Position numbers and translations under genes: made by a program
Notes under the pieces: model-generated
The model's input: only the letters and a program-made list of their open reading frames with translations
Told to the model about the DNA's origin: nothing
The model's database searches: none
Part shown: positions 28,279 to 37,557 of the stretch, piece by piece
Position numbering within the stretch: position 1 is the first letter of the stretch
How the letters are laid out: each line of letters begins with the position of its first letter
Assembly: GCA_025451235.1 (NCBI GenBank)
Contig: JANWKT010000008.1
Coordinates: 186,001-250,000 of the forward strand
From: Flavobacteriales bacterium
Lineage (GTDB): Bacteria; Bacteroidota; Bacteroidia; CAIKAF01
Direction of reading: 5' to 3'
Length of the DNA stretch: 64,000 nt

Positions 28279-29169
28279 TTATTTTTTATTTAAAATTTCT
28301 TTTAATGCTCCTTCCAATTCTGGATATTTAAATTCATACCCTAAACTCAGAAGTTTTTCCGGGGCTACCCATCTGCTTTTCAATATCAGTTCTGTTTCGG
28401 TTCCAATAACTGCTGCTCCTATTTTCAACATCCACTTCGGTGCCGGCAGTCCTATCCATGCTCCCATGAGTTTGCGGAAGGTCTGCATCAATACCGAATT
28501 GGTTACAGCATTGGGAGAGGAGCAATTGAAAACACCATGGTACCTAGGGTTTTTTTGAATGAACAGGACCATTTGGTAAAGATCTTCAATATGCAACCAA
28601 CTGAACATTTGTTTTCCATTTCCCTGTTTTCCACCCAGCCCCCATTTTACCAGGTTGGTAAAAGGTTTGATCACTCCGCCATCTTTTCCCAAAACGATGG
28701 CAATACGTAAAGCCACCTGGCGTGTTTGAGGTAGTTTAAAATCAAAAAGTGCTTTTTCCCATGCTGTTGCCACATTCACCGAAAATCCTTTTCCAATTTC
28801 TCCCGTGCTTTCCGTTTGTGCATGATCTTCTGCATGTCTATAAATAGTTGCTGTGCTTGAATTGATCCATAGGGTAGGCGGGTTTTTACATTTTAAGATG
28901 GCTTCACCTAACTGAGTGGTGGTTTGTACCCTGGAATTCATGATCTCATCCATATTGGTTTGGTTGTATCGGCAATTCACCGATTTACCTGCCAGGTTGA
29001 TCAATAATTCGGCTCCTTCCAACGCATCTACCAATAAATCCTGGTCGCTCCATTCAATATGGAATGGTTGACGTGAAATGATCACCACTTGGTAACCTGC
29101 CTCGGAAAATTTTTTCTCCAGGTATTTTCCAACAAAACCGGTACCTCCGGCCAGGACAATTTTTTTCAT
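28279..29169 (-). CDS. TIGR01777-type NAD-dependent epimerase/oxidoreductase
   Basis: 'IVLAGGTGFVGKYLEKKF', 'ELLINLAGKSVNCRY', 'VALRIAIVLGKDGG', C-terminal 'FKYPELEGALKEIL'. Confidence 0.88.
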   Translation of the reverse strand: MKKIVLAGGTGFVGKYLEKKFSEAGYQVVIISRQPFHIEWSDQDLLVDALEGAELLINLAGKSVNCRYNQTNMDEIMNSRVQTTTQLGEAILKCKNPPTLWINSSTATIYRHAEDHAQTESTGEIGKGFSVNVATAWEKALFDFKLPQTRQVALRIAIVLGKDGGVIKPFTNLVKWGLGGKQGNGKQMFSWLHIEDLYQMVLFIQKNPRYHGVFNCSSPNAVTNSVLMQTFRKLMGAWIGLPAPKWMLKIGAAVIGTETELILKSRWVAPEKLLSLGYEFKYPELEGALKEILNKK

Positions 29170-29200
29170 GAATTAAATGTAACGAATATTTTGTTGTGTT

Positions 29201-29230
29201 AGTAGCGACGGGCAATTGCCCGTCGTTACT
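29201..29230. repeat. REP-like near-perfect palindrome
   Basis: AGTAGCGACGGGCAATTGCCCGTCGTTACT: 30 bp, one mismatched pair. Confidence 0.75.
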
Positions 29231-29330
29231 ATTTTCGGTGAGGTTCATCAAGCCTAAAACTGCGCCACCGCTGCGAAGGGGGAGTACGACTGAAAGGAGT
29301 ACCAGAGCCCGGAGCATAGGGCATGGCGCC

Positions 29331-31139
29331 TTAAACCATCTCCTGCTGATCTTCTATCAATTGTTTTTGATAGAGATCGAAATAAATTCCTTTTTGAAGC
29401 ATTAATTCCTGATGGGTTCCTTGTTCGGCTATGCTACCATGATCAAGTACCAGAATTTTATCCGCCATTTTTACCGTACTGATCCGATGACTGATGAGGA
29501 TACATGTTTTTCCTTTCATGATACGGACCAGGTTTTGCAGGATCTTTTCTTCTGTTTCGGTATCCACCGCTGATAAACAATCGTCGAAAATGAGGATCTT
29601 GGGTTGTTTAATAATCGCCCTGGCAATAGTGATCCTTTGTTTTTGCCCCCCTGATAATGTAATGCCTCTTTCACCGATCCTGGTTTGAAATCCATCCTTA
29701 AAGCCCATGATATTATCGTAGACGTCTGCATCCTTGGCGGCCTGGATCACTAATTTCTCTTCTTCCTCTTTAGAGTAATTCATATCGTGCAAACCAAATG
29801 CAATATTGTTATAGATAGTATCGGAAAATAAGAATACTTCCTGCGAAACATATCCTGTTTCTTTTCTCATCAAATAAATATTATGCTCAGCTAAAGGTTT
29901 GCCATCAATATGGATATTTCCTGAATCAGGATCATAAAAACGGTTGAGTAATTCTGCAACGGTTGATTTGCCCGATCCGGTGCGTCCTAATATGGCCAAT
30001 GTTTCACCTGGCTCAATTTGGAAGCTGAGGTCTTTGATGGATTGAATTCCTGTTTCTTGGTAAGTAAAATTTACCTGGTTGAATTCTATTTTTCCATTCA
30101 CCGGATAAACCTCCTGATTATGATTGACGATCTCAGGTGCGGTATGGAGGAACTCATTGATACGGATCTGTGATGCAGCAGCTCTCTGCATGAGGGAAGT
30201 TACCCAACCAATCATAGCCATAGGCCAGGTAAGCATGTTTACATAAATAATGAATTCGGCAATTACACCGGGTGAAATATTTCCTTTGGCCACCTCCATT
30301 CCTCCAACATAAATGGCCAGTAACGTACTAAACCCGATCAACAACATGATCAAAGGAAAAAAGATGGCGTTGAATTTTACTAACTCCAGGTTTCTTTTTT
30401 GGTATTCATCTGTTTCTTTATCGAACTCCAGCCCAAAATGTTCCAGCCTATTATAGGCTTTTAATATTCGGATACCTGAAAATGCTTCCTGCACAAAACT
30501 GCTGATCCGGCTTAATTGCTGCTGCACCTTTTCACTTTTCCGTAAAATATTGCTGTTAACCAGGTAAACGGCAATCGACATAATGGGCAATGGCATTAAT
30601 ACAAACAAAGTGAGTTTTGGGCTGGTGCTGAACATAATGGGAACCACCAATAAAAAAAGTATGATCAATCCGGAGGTATACATAATGGCCGGACCGATAT
30701 ACATTCTCACCCGTCCTACATCTTCGCTGATCCTGTTCATTAGATCACCGGTACTATTGGCTTTAAAAAAACCAGTATGCAACTTCTGGTAATGTGAATA
30801 AATGGCGTTTTTAAGGTCATATTCCACGTGCCGCGACATAATGATAATGGTTTGGCGCATGAGGAACATAAAGACCCCTTTAAGCAATGCCATGGCCAGC
30901 ATTAGCAGGGCAAAATAGCTGGTTAAAATAACAGATTGACGGATGAGTGCACCATATTGGGGAGTACCAAGGAATAGTTGGTTGATCAGGATCTGGTCAA
31001 TCACCGCATCTACGAGCTGTTGAATGATCCGGGCCGGATAGATGGCAAAAAAGTTGGAAAGGACTATGCATATTAACCCCGAGAAAAACAAGTATTTATA
31101 TTTCCAGAAATAGTGATTGAGTGAACCTAGTGATCTCAA
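29331..31139 (-). CDS. ABC transporter ATP-binding/permease (exporter, MsbA-like)
   Basis: TM domain plus Walker A 'LGRTGSGKST', signature 'LSGGQKQR', Walker B 'ILIFDDCLSAVD'. Confidence 0.92.
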   Translation of the reverse strand: MRSLGSLNHYFWKYKYLFFSGLICIVLSNFFAIYPARIIQQLVDAVIDQILINQLFLGTPQYGALIRQSVILTSYFALLMLAMALLKGVFMFLMRQTIIIMSRHVEYDLKNAIYSHYQKLHTGFFKANSTGDLMNRISEDVGRVRMYIGPAIMYTSGLIILFLLVVPIMFSTSPKLTLFVLMPLPIMSIAVYLVNSNILRKSEKVQQQLSRISSFVQEAFSGIRILKAYNRLEHFGLEFDKETDEYQKRNLELVKFNAIFFPLIMLLIGFSTLLAIYVGGMEVAKGNISPGVIAEFIIYVNMLTWPMAMIGWVTSLMQRAAASQIRINEFLHTAPEIVNHNQEVYPVNGKIEFNQVNFTYQETGIQSIKDLSFQIEPGETLAILGRTGSGKSTVAELLNRFYDPDSGNIHIDGKPLAEHNIYLMRKETGYVSQEVFLFSDTIYNNIAFGLHDMNYSKEEEEKLVIQAAKDADVYDNIMGFKDGFQTRIGERGITLSGGQKQRITIARAIIKQPKILIFDDCLSAVDTETEEKILQNLVRIMKGKTCILISHRISTVKMADKILVLDHGSIAEQGTHQELMLQKGIYFDLYQKQLIEDQQEMV

Positions 31140-31201
31140 AATGCTAAATTTCTTAATTATTTATAATGTTTTAAAGGGGTATATTCGTATTTAAATATGT
31201 T

Positions 31202-31209
31202 TATCTTTG
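31202..31209 (+). promoter_or_regulatory. Putative Bacteroidota -7 promoter box
   Basis: TATCTTTG matches TAnnTTTG, 70 nt upstream of the dehydrogenase ATG. Confidence 0.5.
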
Positions 31210-31279
31210 CCAACTCCTGTAAAGGTTAACAAAATTATCACTTTTAACTAAAGACGTAGATTTAAAATACTTTTATAAT

Positions 31280-32380
31280 ATGCAAACGATCGATAAGCCA
31301 AACGCGGTTGAATTGAATGTATTGAAGGACATGGGTGTGATGAACCATGAGCAGGTAGTTTTTTGTAACGATGCAACCACCGGGTTAAAAGCCATTATAG
31401 GGATTCATAATACCGTTTTAGGACCCGCTTTGGGGGGTACCCGTATGTGGCATTATGCTAATGACGCGGAGGCATTGGAAGACGTGCTTCGTTTATCCAG
31501 GGGAATGACCTTTAAAGCCGCTATCTCAGGATTGAACCTGGGAGGAGGCAAAGCAGTGATCATAGGGGATTCAAGGACCCAAAAAAATGAGGCATTATTA
31601 AGAAGATTTGGAAAATTTGTGGATAGCCTGGGAGGTAAATATATTACCGCCGAGGATGTAGGTATGGGCACGGCTGACATTGAATACATCAGCATGGAAA
31701 CCGATCACGTAACCGGTTTACCGGAGTACTTAGGCGGTACTGGGGATCCATCTCCTGTTACAGCCTATGGGGTTTACATGGGGATGAAGGCCTCGGCTAA
31801 ACATGTTTATGGATCTGATGACCTGAAAGGAAAGACGGTAGCTGTTCAAGGTTGCGGCCATGTTGGGCAATATTTGGTGGGCCACCTGGTGAAGGAAGGC
31901 GCCAAAGTTTTGGTGGCTGATATTTTCGAAGATAACCTGCAGGAATGCACCCATAAATATCCCATCGTTCAGGTAATAGATCCTAAAAAAATATACGAAA
32001 CCCCCATGGATATTTATGCTCCATGCGCTTTGGGTGGAACCTTGAATAATGAGACGATCGAAAAGTTAAAATGTACCATTGTGGCCGGTGCCGCAAATAA
32101 TCAGCTCAAAGTTGAAAAAGTGAATGGAGAGCAGTTGATTCAGAAAGGGATTGTTTATGCACCCGATTTTTTAATTAATTCAGGAGGATTGATCAACGTA
32201 TATGGAGAGATCATGGGTTATAACAAGGAAGCTGCTCTTAAAAAAGCCGAGTTTATTTATGCGGTTACACTGGAAATATTCAAATACGCATCCGAAAATA
32301 ACATGACCAATGGAGAAGCAGCCATACATTATGCGCAAAGAAGGATTGATCAGATGGCCAAAATAAATTCACATTTATAA
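31280..32380 (+). CDS. Glu/Leu/Phe/Val (leucine-type) dehydrogenase
   Basis: 'GPALGGTRMWHY', 'LSRGMTFKAAISGLNLGGGKAVI', 'VAVQGCGHVGQYL'. Confidence 0.92.
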   Translation: MQTIDKPNAVELNVLKDMGVMNHEQVVFCNDATTGLKAIIGIHNTVLGPALGGTRMWHYANDAEALEDVLRLSRGMTFKAAISGLNLGGGKAVIIGDSRTQKNEALLRRFGKFVDSLGGKYITAEDVGMGTADIEYISMETDHVTGLPEYLGGTGDPSPVTAYGVYMGMKASAKHVYGSDDLKGKTVAVQGCGHVGQYLVGHLVKEGAKVLVADIFEDNLQECTHKYPIVQVIDPKKIYETPMDIYAPCALGGTLNNETIEKLKCTIVAGAANNQLKVEKVNGEQLIQKGIVYAPDFLINSGGLINVYGEIMGYNKEAALKKAEFIYAVTLEIFKYASENNMTNGEAAIHYAQRRIDQMAKINSHL

Positions 32381-32424
32381 AATATTATTATCAACTATAA
32401 GTTCTTACAACCGGGTTCATTTAA

Positions 32425-33369
32425 ATGCTAAACAGGAGACATATCAGGGTAAAAGTATTGCAGGCTATTTATTCTCATTTCCAATCAGGAAGTGAGCAAT
32501 TAACTGCAGAAGAAAACAACTTGCTACAGTCCATGGAAAAAATCTATGATCTGTATTTGTATCAGTTGGCATTTTTAGTGGAGCTTCAGAACGAAGCCTA
32601 TAAGGAGAGAGATGAAGCCAAAAGCAAATATTTTCCTACGGAGGATGATCTTCTTCCCCAAACCAATTTTACAAGAAGCAAAGCGGTAAATGCCATTACC
32701 AAAAACGAAATATTGGGCAAATTGCTGAAGGAGAAAAAAATCTCCTGGTCAGTAAATACTGACCAAATGAACAAGATCTTTCGAAGAATCCGGGGCACAG
32801 AAGAGTATAAAAAGTATTTCAGGTTACCACAAACCTCTATGGAGGATGATATCGAATTCCTTCAGCATATTTATAAAAACTATGTTTTTGACAACGAATT
32901 TGTGGAAGGGTACTACGAAGAGTTGAACATCCATTGGTATGATGATATTTTTGTGGTGAATCCGGCGGTTTCAAAGACTATCAAAAATCTTCAGGAAGAC
33001 AAGGAAGTGGAACTATTGCCGCTTTATAAAGATCGTGAGGAGGACAGGGAGTTTGCCTTAGAATTATTCCGCAAAGTAATCCGTCATAGCGATGAATACG
33101 AAGAGTGGATCAAAAATAAAGCACAAAACTGGGAGCTGGAAAGAATTGCAGTGATGGACATTATGTTAATGAAGATGGCCATTTGCGAAGTGTTAAATTT
33201 TGAAAATATCCCCATAAAAGTGAGCCTGAATGAGTATATTGAACTGGCAAAGTCATTCAGTACCCCTAAAAGCAGCGTGTTTATTAATGGAATTTTGGAT
33301 AAATTAGTGGCGGAATTGAAAGCAGACGGTAAGGTGGTAAAAACAGGTAGAGGATTAATAGATAATTAA
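32425..33369 (+). CDS. nusB: Transcription antitermination factor NusB (extended form)
   Basis: 'MLNRRHIRVKVLQAIYSHFQS' N-terminus; 'WELERIAVMDIMLMKMAICE..NFENIPIKVSLNEYIELAKSFSTPKSSVFINGILDKL'. Confidence 0.92.
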   Translation: MLNRRHIRVKVLQAIYSHFQSGSEQLTAEENNLLQSMEKIYDLYLYQLAFLVELQNEAYKERDEAKSKYFPTEDDLLPQTNFTRSKAVNAITKNEILGKLLKEKKISWSVNTDQMNKIFRRIRGTEEYKKYFRLPQTSMEDDIEFLQHIYKNYVFDNEFVEGYYEELNIHWYDDIFVVNPAVSKTIKNLQEDKEVELLPLYKDREEDREFALELFRKVIRHSDEYEEWIKNKAQNWELERIAVMDIMLMKMAICEVLNFENIPIKVSLNEYIELAKSFSTPKSSVFINGILDKLVAELKADGKVVKTGRGLIDN

Positions 33370-33437
33370 TCTTTGACAAGCCTGGGGGAACAAAACGGAT
33401 AAAAAATATTTAGATAACTTAAAAAAAGAAACAGTAT

Positions 33438-33887
33438 ATGAACAGAAGAATCTTGTTATTATTTGTGGTAGCTTCTTCTTTATTATTAGCATGTGGTAAA
33501 AAGAAGAGTGGAGTTAATTCGGATATTGTAAACAATCCCTTAACCGCTGATGGTAAAGGTGACCCATCTAAGTTAGCGGCCATTAGTTTTGAGGAGACCC
33601 AGTTCAATTTCGGAGAAATTATTCAGGGACAGGTAGTGGAGTATGATTTTAAATTTACGAATACCGGTAAAAATGATTTGGTGATCTATAATGCCGAAGG
33701 AAGCTGTGGTTGTACCGTTCCTGAATGGCCTAAAGATCCCATCAGACCAGGTAAGTCCGATAAGGTACATGTGAAATTTGACAGCACAAACAAAGAAGGT
33801 CACCAAACCAAAACGGTTACTTTAACCTGTAACACACAACCTAACCAGGTCACCTTACAAATTGTAGGTGATGTAATAGTTAAATAA
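33438..33887 (+). CDS. DUF1573 domain lipoprotein
   Basis: 'FNFGEIIQGQVVEYDFKFTNTGKNDLVIYNAEGSCGCTVPEWP'; lipobox 'LLLACGK'. Confidence 0.9.
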   Translation: MNRRILLLFVVASSLLLACGKKKSGVNSDIVNNPLTADGKGDPSKLAAISFEETQFNFGEIIQGQVVEYDFKFTNTGKNDLVIYNAEGSCGCTVPEWPKDPIRPGKSDKVHVKFDSTNKEGHQTKTVTLTCNTQPNQVTLQIVGDVIVK

Positions 33888-33907
33888 CAATAGTTTAAAC
33901 AAAGTAT

Positions 33908-34288
33908 ATGATCCAATTATTTATTTCATTGATGGCCGGTGGCAAAGAAGGCGGTGGAAGTGGCCTCGAACAATTCATGTTCTTGATCCCCATTATGCTG
34001 GTATTTTATTTTTTCATGATCAGGCCACAAATGAGGAAAGCCAAAAAACAAAAACAATTCAGAGAAGAGATCGGCAAAGGCGATAAGATCGTTACCATAG
34101 GTGGTCTTCATGGTAAAATTGTAGAAGTGGAAGACACCACTTTCATTGTCGAGCTATTCGATAAAACTCTTGTAAAATTGGAAAAATCAGCCGTATCTAT
34201 GGAGACTACCATGGCTTTGGCGGATGCCAATAAAAATGGCGGAACCAAAAAGGAGGATGCCAAGAAACTAGAGGAGAAAAAGGCCTAA
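33908..34288 (+). CDS. yajC: Preprotein translocase subunit YajC
   Basis: 'LIPIMLVFYFFMIRPQMRKAKKQKQFREEIGKGDKIVTIGGLHGKI'. Confidence 0.92.
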   Translation: MIQLFISLMAGGKEGGGSGLEQFMFLIPIMLVFYFFMIRPQMRKAKKQKQFREEIGKGDKIVTIGGLHGKIVEVEDTTFIVELFDKTLVKLEKSAVSMETTMALADANKNGGTKKEDAKKLEEKKA

Positions 34289-34398
34289 TAATCCTGTTAT
34301 TTTTTGTTAGTTACCTGTTTTAAAATTCATTAATAGCAGGTAACTATTCACCCACATATCCGGCGGATTGATTACATTTGCTTATGTGATCTCTTGCC

Positions 34399-35358
34399 AT
34401 GCCCGTTCAAACCAGGTTCCATATCAGAAGAAAGATCTTTGTTTTTACCGTTTGTTTATCGGTAAGTACATTTCTTTGGCTGCTGAACGACCTGAACAGA
34501 GTTCAAACGACCGTGGTTAATATCCCTGTGAGGTTTACCAATCTTCCCTATGATATGGTTACCACCAATTCATTACCCAGCTCGGTGGAAACCACTATTG
34601 AGGCTACTGGATTTACTTTGTTATGGAGGCATTTTACTTCTGAACATAAAGTCCTGGATGTTACATTGCTGAACAATCAGGCCCCTTTTTTACCCGGCAA
34701 GAGTTATTCTATGAATATGAATTCTTACTTGAATGAGATATCCAGATCTTTGGGAGGTAACATCAAGATCAGAAAAATATTCCCTGATACCTTCAGTATC
34801 CGGTTTGAAAAAAAGTTTGTAAAAAAAGTTCCGGTTAAGTTGGTTGCTGATATTACTTACCAAAAAGAATATTATCCTTCCGATGAGCTGTTCATTGATC
34901 CGGATTCAATTATCATTTCCGGTTCCAGGCAACGCGTCATGGGCATTAACGAGGTGCATACGCTTACGGTACAGCTAAAGGACCAAAAGGAAACCTATCA
35001 GGGGAAGACCGGTTTGGAAACTTTGGATGGAATTACCTACAATATCAATCACGTTGATATCCGTATACCCATATCTCAATATACAGAAAAAAGGATCGAG
35101 CTCAAGATCACTCCGGTGAATGTTCCTTCAGGGTATGAATTGAATACCATTCCGGATGCGGTAAGCTTAAAGTTGTTGGTGCCGGTATCCTCTTACGAAA
35201 GCATTATTGCTGCCCAGTTCCAGGTGGATGCACCATTCCCCGGAACCCAGGCATCCACCAACAAATTATTACTTTCGGTGGGGAAAAAACCCGTCTTTGT
35301 GAAAGTACTCGAAATTGAACCGGCATCGGTTGAATATAAAATAAAATCAAAAAGATAA
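34399..35358 (+). CDS. YbbR-like domain protein
   Basis: N-terminal TM, 'VNIPVRFTNLPYDMVTTNSLPSSVE'; sits between yajC and coaE. Confidence 0.8.
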   Translation: MPVQTRFHIRRKIFVFTVCLSVSTFLWLLNDLNRVQTTVVNIPVRFTNLPYDMVTTNSLPSSVETTIEATGFTLLWRHFTSEHKVLDVTLLNNQAPFLPGKSYSMNMNSYLNEISRSLGGNIKIRKIFPDTFSIRFEKKFVKKVPVKLVADITYQKEYYPSDELFIDPDSIIISGSRQRVMGINEVHTLTVQLKDQKETYQGKTGLETLDGITYNINHVDIRIPISQYTEKRIELKITPVNVPSGYELNTIPDAVSLKLLVPVSSYESIIAAQFQVDAPFPGTQASTNKLLLSVGKKPVFVKVLEIEPASVEYKIKSKR

Positions 35359-35361
35359 TTC

Positions 35362-35946
35362 ATGAAAATTGTAGGCCTTACCGGAGGAATCGGAAGTGGA
35401 AAAACTACTGTAAGCAATATATTTTCGTCGCTGGGAGTACCTATATTCAATGCTGACTACGAAGCCAAAGAGTTATATCGGGATCCGGAAGTGATTCGCC
35501 AAACCATGGATATCCTCAGGAGTGATGACATTACTGATTTTCATGGAAATGTAATCAGATCAAAAGTGGCAGCTATTATTTTTACAGACCCCTTAAAGAG
35601 GATTGCTTTGAACAACCTGATCCATCCTTTGGTAAAAAAACGTTTTGCAGAATGGGTCTCAGGTCAACATTTCCCTTACTGTATAAGAGAAGCTGCCATT
35701 CTTATCGAGTCTGGGTCTTATCAGGATTGCCAGGAAATCATTGTAGTGGTGAGCCCTTTAGAAGAGCGTATAAAAAGAGTCATGCAAAGGGACGGCGCAA
35801 AAAAAGAAGAAGTGGAAAAGAGGATCCATGCCCAAATGAAAGATGAAGAAAGGATCAAATATGCTACCTTCATCATACATAACGATGAAAAAGAAGAGGA
35901 CCTGATTGTTCAGGTATCACAAATACATCACCAGCTCATCTCATGA
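35362..35946 (+). CDS. coaE: Dephospho-CoA kinase
   Basis: 'IVGLTGGIGSGKTTVSNIF..LGVPIFNADYEAK' P-loop and following block. Confidence 0.93.
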   Translation: MKIVGLTGGIGSGKTTVSNIFSSLGVPIFNADYEAKELYRDPEVIRQTMDILRSDDITDFHGNVIRSKVAAIIFTDPLKRIALNNLIHPLVKKRFAEWVSGQHFPYCIREAAILIESGSYQDCQEIIVVVSPLEERIKRVMQRDGAKKEEVEKRIHAQMKDEERIKYATFIIHNDEKEEDLIVQVSQIHHQLIS

Positions 35947-37457
35947 AAATATTTTCTTCGGCACAAATTAAATCAGCAGATCAATTCACCATCCTGCATG
36001 AACCCATCTTATCGGTGGATCTGATGGAAAGAGCAGGGGAGAGGCTCACTGAAGAGCTTCTGCTTATTTTCCCCAAAACAAAACAATATGTAGTTTTTAT
36101 TGGCCCTGGTAACAATGGAGGTGATGGATTGGTGATGGCCCGCTTGTTAAAACAAAAAAACCGTGAAGTAAGGGCTTTTATACTGGATACAACAAATTTT
36201 TCGGAAGAACTGAAGATCAATATCGAAAGGTACAAGGCCACAGGAAATGAGTTGATCTATCTAAGAGAGTCGGACGACATTAAAAAAATAAATGAGCCGA
36301 AAGAAACTTTATTTATCGATGCACTTTTTGGGAGTGGATTGAATCGTCCATTGGAAGGCTTGGCAAAAGAATTGGTGATCCAACTCAACAATGCACCGAA
36401 TTTTAAAGTATCGGTTGATATTCCCTCTGGGTTATCGGCAGATGTTGATCATAAGAGCAATGTAGAGAATACCGTTCGGGCAAACCTTACCCTCACCATT
36501 CAATTTCCTAAATTATCTTTCTTTTTTTCGGAGAATGAGCCATTCGTAGGTAATTGGAAGGTGGTGGATATTCAGTTGAACAGGGAGTTTATTGAGCAGG
36601 AAGAAACCTTGTATTATGCCTTGGAGGAAAAGATGATCAGCGACCTGATCCGACCCAGAAATTCCTTTGCACATAAAGGAAGTTTTGGTCATGCATTTAT
36701 CTGTGCCGGAAGCAAAGGCAAGATAGGTGCGGCCATTTTATCGGCCAAGGCTGCTTTAAGAACAGGATGTGGATTGCTTACGCTGCAGGTTCCTTCTGCT
36801 GCAGCTGTGGAAGTACATTCCAAATTTCCTGAAGCCATGGTGGTGGCCGATGAAAATGAAGACCATATAGCAACACCCGTGAAAAATATTACCAATTATC
36901 ATGCAATTGGTTTTGGTCCTGGGATCGATAAAAATCCTGCAACAGCTCATGTATTAAAACAACTTGTACAAAATGCGTCTCAACCATTGGTGATAGATGC
37001 AGATGGATTGAATATTCTGTCGGAAAATAAAACCTGGCTGGCATTTGTAAATGGAAGTACCATTCTTACTCCCCATCCTGGCGAATTCGACAGGCTTACC
37101 CAAAAGCATTTAACTGGATTTGAGCGATTCACAACACAGGTAGCTTTTTCCAAGAAGCATGGAGTATACGTGGTTTTAAAAGGTCACCATACAAGCATTA
37201 CTACGCCAGGTGGGCTTTGTTTTTTTAATACCACCGGCAACAATGGCATGGCAACCGCAGGTAGCGGCGATGTTTTAACAGGGATCATTACTTCCTTATG
37301 TGCACAAGGATATTCTCCCTTGCATGCTGCTTTGCTGGGTGTATATCTGCATGGATATGCAGGTGATATGGCGGCCGAAAAACTTTCTAAAACTTCTTTG
37401 ATCGCATCTGATATTATAGACCATATCCCTGATTTTTTCCGAAAATTTGAAAAATGA
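35943..37457 (+). CDS. Bifunctional NAD(P)H-hydrate epimerase / ADP-dependent dehydratase
   Basis: 'VFIGPGNNGGDGLVMARLL' (epimerase) and 'HKGSFGHAFICAGSKGKIGAAILSAKAALRTG', 'NNGMATAGSGDVLTGII' (dehydratase). Confidence 0.92.
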   Translation: MKIFSSAQIKSADQFTILHEPILSVDLMERAGERLTEELLLIFPKTKQYVVFIGPGNNGGDGLVMARLLKQKNREVRAFILDTTNFSEELKINIERYKATGNELIYLRESDDIKKINEPKETLFIDALFGSGLNRPLEGLAKELVIQLNNAPNFKVSVDIPSGLSADVDHKSNVENTVRANLTLTIQFPKLSFFFSENEPFVGNWKVVDIQLNREFIEQEETLYYALEEKMISDLIRPRNSFAHKGSFGHAFICAGSKGKIGAAILSAKAALRTGCGLLTLQVPSAAAVEVHSKFPEAMVVADENEDHIATPVKNITNYHAIGFGPGIDKNPATAHVLKQLVQNASQPLVIDADGLNILSENKTWLAFVNGSTILTPHPGEFDRLTQKHLTGFERFTTQVAFSKKHGVYVVLKGHHTSITTPGGLCFFNTTGNNGMATAGSGDVLTGIITSLCAQGYSPLHAALLGVYLHGYAGDMAAEKLSKTSLIASDIIDHIPDFFRKFEK

Positions 37458-37557
37458 TTTTTGGGGGCTGCTCCCATCCTGCCGGATAGGTAGAGGAACC
37501 CGATAAGCGGTTAAATTTGTTTTTCCTTTTTTGCCCACTTATTTCTAATTTTCTGGC

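Noticed and set aside
34308-34346. TAGTTACCTG/CAGGTAACTA hairpin after yajC
   Set aside because: 10-nt arms with a 19-nt loop and no U-tract; too weak to call as a terminator.
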